7,863 bases of DNA from Xanthobacteraceae bacterium (GTDB taxonomy: Bacteria > Pseudomonadota > Alphaproteobacteria > Rhizobiales > Xanthobacteraceae), in assembly GCA_030043175.1 (NCBI GenBank), contig JASHYD010001061.1, positions 1 through 7,863 of the forward strand, read 5' to 3'. Both the position numbers and the translations under genes were made by a program. The notes under the pieces are model-generated. The model was not told where the DNA came from and searched no databases. It saw only the letters and a list, made by a program, of their open reading frames with translations. Position 1 is the first letter of the stretch, and the number at the start of each line of letters is the position of its first letter. Below are positions 5,611 through 7,863 of this stretch, piece after piece.

Positions 5611-7287
5611 ATGAATTCGCTGAAGTGCCAACTTCCGATCGCGGACGTAGCAGTCGCAGCGACAACCCCGACGCCGCCCTCGCGCGCGATCGGCATTGCT
5701 TCGGCCGTGTGGGCCGGCTCCATCTTTCTCAGCCGGGTTATAGGGTTATTGCGCGAACAGGTCATCGGCCGCACGCTTGGTGCGACTCGCGAGGCCGACC
5801 TCTACTTCGCAAGCTTCACGTTGCCGGATTTCTTGAACTACCTGCTGGCTGCGGGGGTACTATCAATCGTCTTTATTCCGATCTTCCTGATGCACCTTCA
5901 GCGCGGGGAAGAGAAGCGCGCCTGGGAGGCCTTTAGCGTGATCGCAAACTTCATCCTGCTCGCGAGTTGCGGTGGGATCGCGCTACTCATGGTATTTGCC
6001 AAGCCACTGGCGGGCTGGGTAGCGCCCGGATTCACGAGTCCGCACGAGATAGAGACGCTGGTCAGGCTCACGCGCATCATCCTACCGGCGCAGCTCTTCC
6101 ATGTCATCGGAGGGCTGTTGTCGGCAGCGCTGCAGGCCCAGGATCGACACGTCCTACCGGCCCTGGCCCCGCTTGTCTACTCCGCGGCCATCATCATGGG
6201 CGGTCTCGGAGGTACGTGCTTCACTCACGTAGGTGCTGATGGATTCGCGTGGGGCGTGCTGGTGGGCTCCGTACTTGGACCTTTCGCCCTGCCGCTCTAC
6301 GGATGCATTCAGACCCGTATGCGCTGGCACCTGATGTTTTCGTTTCGCAATCGAGATCTGCGGCGCTACCTTTGGCTGTCGGCTCCGATCATGATCGGCT
6401 TCTCCATCGTGGCGGTCGACGAATGGATCATCAAGAACCAGGCTTCGTACCTCAGTGAAGGCATGCTGTCGTATCTGCAGTATGGTCGTACGCTGATGAA
6501 AGTGCCAATCGGTGTGTTCGGCATGGCGGCCGGAGTGGCGGCCTATCCGACCATCAGCCGCTTGGTTTCGGCCGGCAGCATGGCCGAGGCGTATGGTTTG
6601 TTGTGCCGCGCGGTGCGCCTCATGCTAGTTGCCAGCTTCGCGGCCCAGGTCTGTTTAACATTAGTGGGTTTCGAGGCGAGCTATCTGATCTGGGGCCTGT
6701 TTGCCAATCGTTTCACGGTTGCAGATGCGCAGTCCACGTCATTGATTCTTGCCTATTTGTGCCTAGGGCTCGGCGGATGGGCTGCGCAGAGCGTCATCAG
6801 CCGCGGCTTCTACGCCCTTGAAAGCACCTGGTTGCCCACGCTGGTCGGCACCGCGATCGCGTTCGTCATGGTGCCGGTCTATGTCGCCATGCGCCAGCAA
6901 TGGGGCGCCATCGGGCTCGCGATGTCCAGCGCAATCGCTATTCTGACTTACGTGCTCGTGCTTGGCTATCTGCAACGCCGCCGTTTCGAGCGCGAAACGG
7001 CTGCCATCGGTGCCTCTCTCGACGGTGTGCCCGGCATGTTGAGTAGTGCGTTGCGCCTCGCCTTGGCGGCCACTGTGGCAACAGCGCTGGGCCTTGGTGC
7101 GCGTATTGTATTGTTGCATCTCCTGCCGGGCACGGACCTAATCATCATTCTCTTGCGTGCTGCGGTGCTTTGCGCCCTTGGCACGGTCATTTACCTGGAG
7201 TTCGCGCGCCGACTTGGCGTACGCGATCTGGACATGATGAAGCGCGTGTTGCGGCGCCGTCTCGGCTTGCAGCGTCGCACCTCATGA
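5611..7287 (+). CDS. murJ: MurJ/MviN-family lipid-linked precursor flippase (divergent member)
   Basis: This is a 558-residue, strongly hydrophobic protein with roughly 14 membrane segments, a little longer than typical MurJ (about 510-530). The family pattern is clear: SRVIGLLREQVIGRTLG (41-57), LPDFLNYLLAAG (71-82), LPAQLFHVIGGLLSAALQAQ (158-177) followed by PALAPLVYSAAI, LMKVPIGVFGMAAGVAAYPT (295-314) and SRGFYALEST (397-406). MurJ flips lipid II across the inner membrane for peptidoglycan synthesis. Several charged residues thought important in E. coli MurJ are not kept here: the RR/E of its LPNLLRRIFAEG loop is NY/A, and the ADR before LMEFP is GRT. It may therefore be a second copy or flip another undecaprenyl-linked substrate. 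The start is uncertain: GTG at 5599 and ATG at 5611 are both in frame and neither has a good Shine-Dalgarno; I prefer ATG. Confidence 0.88.
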   Translation: MNSLKCQLPIADVAVAATTPTPPSRAIGIASAVWAGSIFLSRVIGLLREQVIGRTLGATREADLYFASFTLPDFLNYLLAAGVLSIVFIPIFLMHLQRGEEKRAWEAFSVIANFILLASCGGIALLMVFAKPLAGWVAPGFTSPHEIETLVRLTRIILPAQLFHVIGGLLSAALQAQDRHVLPALAPLVYSAAIIMGGLGGTCFTHVGADGFAWGVLVGSVLGPFALPLYGCIQTRMRWHLMFSFRNRDLRRYLWLSAPIMIGFSIVAVDEWIIKNQASYLSEGMLSYLQYGRTLMKVPIGVFGMAAGVAAYPTISRLVSAGSMAEAYGLLCRAVRLMLVASFAAQVCLTLVGFEASYLIWGLFANRFTVADAQSTSLILAYLCLGLGGWAAQSVISRGFYALESTWLPTLVGTAIAFVMVPVYVAMRQQWGAIGLAMSSAIAILTYVLVLGYLQRRRFERETAAIGASLDGVPGMLSSALRLALAATVATALGLGARIVLLHLLPGTDLIIILLRAAVLCALGTVIYLEFARRLGVRDLDMMKRVLRRRLGLQRRTS

Positions 7288-7290
7288 GGC

Positions 7291-7343
7291 GCGCCGCCGC
7301 GACGCTGAGCCGGAAACGGCTATTATGCGGTTCGCGTCGGCGC
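7291..7343 (+). terminator. GC-rich stem-loop just after the murJ-like stop
   Basis: An inner hairpin AGCCG-GAAA-CGGCT (7308-7321) with a GNRA-type loop sits inside a longer stem pairing GCGCC (7291-7295) plus GACGC (7301-7305) with GCGTC (7334-7338) plus GGCGC (7339-7343). It begins 3 bases after the TGA. No U-tract follows, so it is either a 3'-end-stabilising structure or a weak terminator. Confidence 0.35.
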
Positions 7344-7717
7344 AGCTGTGGCACAGGATAATCGCGAAAACAGTCCTCCGCACTAACACGTTCCGCTGCA
7401 ACTACCTCCCTTGTAAATGCGACGTAGTCGACAATTGCGCGAATCCTCATTCGTAAAATTGCCGGCGCGAACCGCATCGACCGCCCCACACAAGCATGTC
7501 TCTAACAAGAAACCTAGGCGGTGCAACGCGGTAATACCTCTCCTGCCGGCGAGGACGACCAAGCCGGGCAACTATTTCATGTCGCCGCAGGTCGACCCGC
7601 GACCGCTCCTCCGTTCCACACCTGCGCTGCCGGCGTGGGGACCTCTCACGTATGTACTCTAACAAGCGAGCTCCGAGGACGGCGATGCCGTCCCTTGGCT
7701 TAAGTGGGGGTGTTCGA
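7344..7717. other. Non-coding stretch, nothing recognised
   Basis: Short frames occur on both strands (for example 7417-7662 plus and 7447-7665 minus), but they overlap each other, lack ribosome-binding sites and are arginine/proline-rich, as chance frames in GC-rich DNA usually are. I see no RNA gene, transposase fragment or clear repeat here. Confidence 0.5.
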
Positions 7718-7854
7718 GGTGCCCCGGGTCAAACTAGAAAACGGGCTCTTGCGCACCAAGGAAAGTCCGACCTCTTTGCCGACGGCGGCAAAGTTATATG
7801 ATCGCGGAGCTGCGTGGGACAATAGTTTCATGCAGGGGGGTCGGCCAGAGGCCG
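7718..7854 (+). ncRNA. Possible structured RNA (partial), identity uncertain
   Basis: Three stem-loops follow one another. The first is GGTGC/GCACC (7718-7722 with 7753-7757), extended by CCCG/CGGG (7723-7726 with 7742-7745). The second is CTTTGCC/GGCAAAG (7774-7780 with 7787-7793) with a 6-base loop. The third is CGGCC-AGA-GGCCG (7842-7854). No frame stays open through the stretch. The spacing and purine-rich single-stranded linkers suggest a folded RNA running past the right edge, possibly domain I of a group II intron, but I cannot confirm a family and the strand is a guess. Confidence 0.3.
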
Positions 7855-7863
7855 GTGGGGAAC

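Noticed and set aside
7187..7489. Minus-strand frame of 100 codons overlapping the end of the murJ-like gene
   Set aside because: Half of it is antisense to the flippase gene; it is arginine-rich and has no family signal.
7500..7666. Direct repeat CTCTAACAAG at 7500-7509 and 7657-7666
   Set aside because: A 10-base repeat is expected many times by chance in a window this long; no target-site or element structure lies between the copies.
7757..7775. AAGGAAAGTCCGACCTC resembling the conserved start of RNase P RNA
   Set aside because: Only this short piece matches; the flanking RNase P helices and later conserved segments are not found where they should be.

Overview
The window most resembles accessory DNA of a GC-rich proteobacterium. 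A rhizobial or related alphaproteobacterial source fits best: it has an RbbA/YhiI transporter operon, a host-attachment-family protein, and several boxes of the FNR/FixK type. The organism cannot be fixed from the sequence alone. There are four intact or edge-cut protein genes I can defend, plus a secreted EF-hand protein, which makes five in all. They are separated by long non-coding stretches.

Layout. Positions 1-2509 (minus strand) hold a two-gene operon: a HlyD-type membrane fusion protein (YhiI-like), then, overlapping it by the four bases ATGA, the N-terminal two-thirds or so of an RbbA-type fused double ABC ATPase that runs off the left edge. A non-coding gap (2560-3296) separates this from a divergent small gene (3307-3696, plus) for an exported protein with two EF-hands. 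A 487-base gap follows, with a minus-strand intrinsic terminator at 3738-3775. Next is a host-attachment-family protein (4184-4633, minus). Positions 4684-5471 look like a frameshift-riddled minus-strand gene remnant. A MurJ/MviN-family flippase (5611-7287, plus) comes next. The right end (7344-7863) has no convincing protein gene, but its last 150 bases contain three consecutive stem-loops that may be part of a structured RNA.

The unifying signal is regulatory. I find four matches to TTGA-N6-TCAA, the core of the FNR/FixK/Anr operator, and all four are intergenic: upstream of the transporter operon (2707), the EF-hand gene (3234), the attachment-protein gene (4705, a perfect TTGAT-N4-ATCAA) and the murJ-like gene (5507). 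At the last two, a -10-like hexamer lies exactly 23 bases from the box, as expected for class II activation centred near -41.5. This suggests that the window is a small low-oxygen regulon locus in which export, calcium binding, surface attachment and envelope synthesis are switched on together under microaerobic or anaerobic conditions. The shared regulation is inference; the boxes themselves are directly visible.
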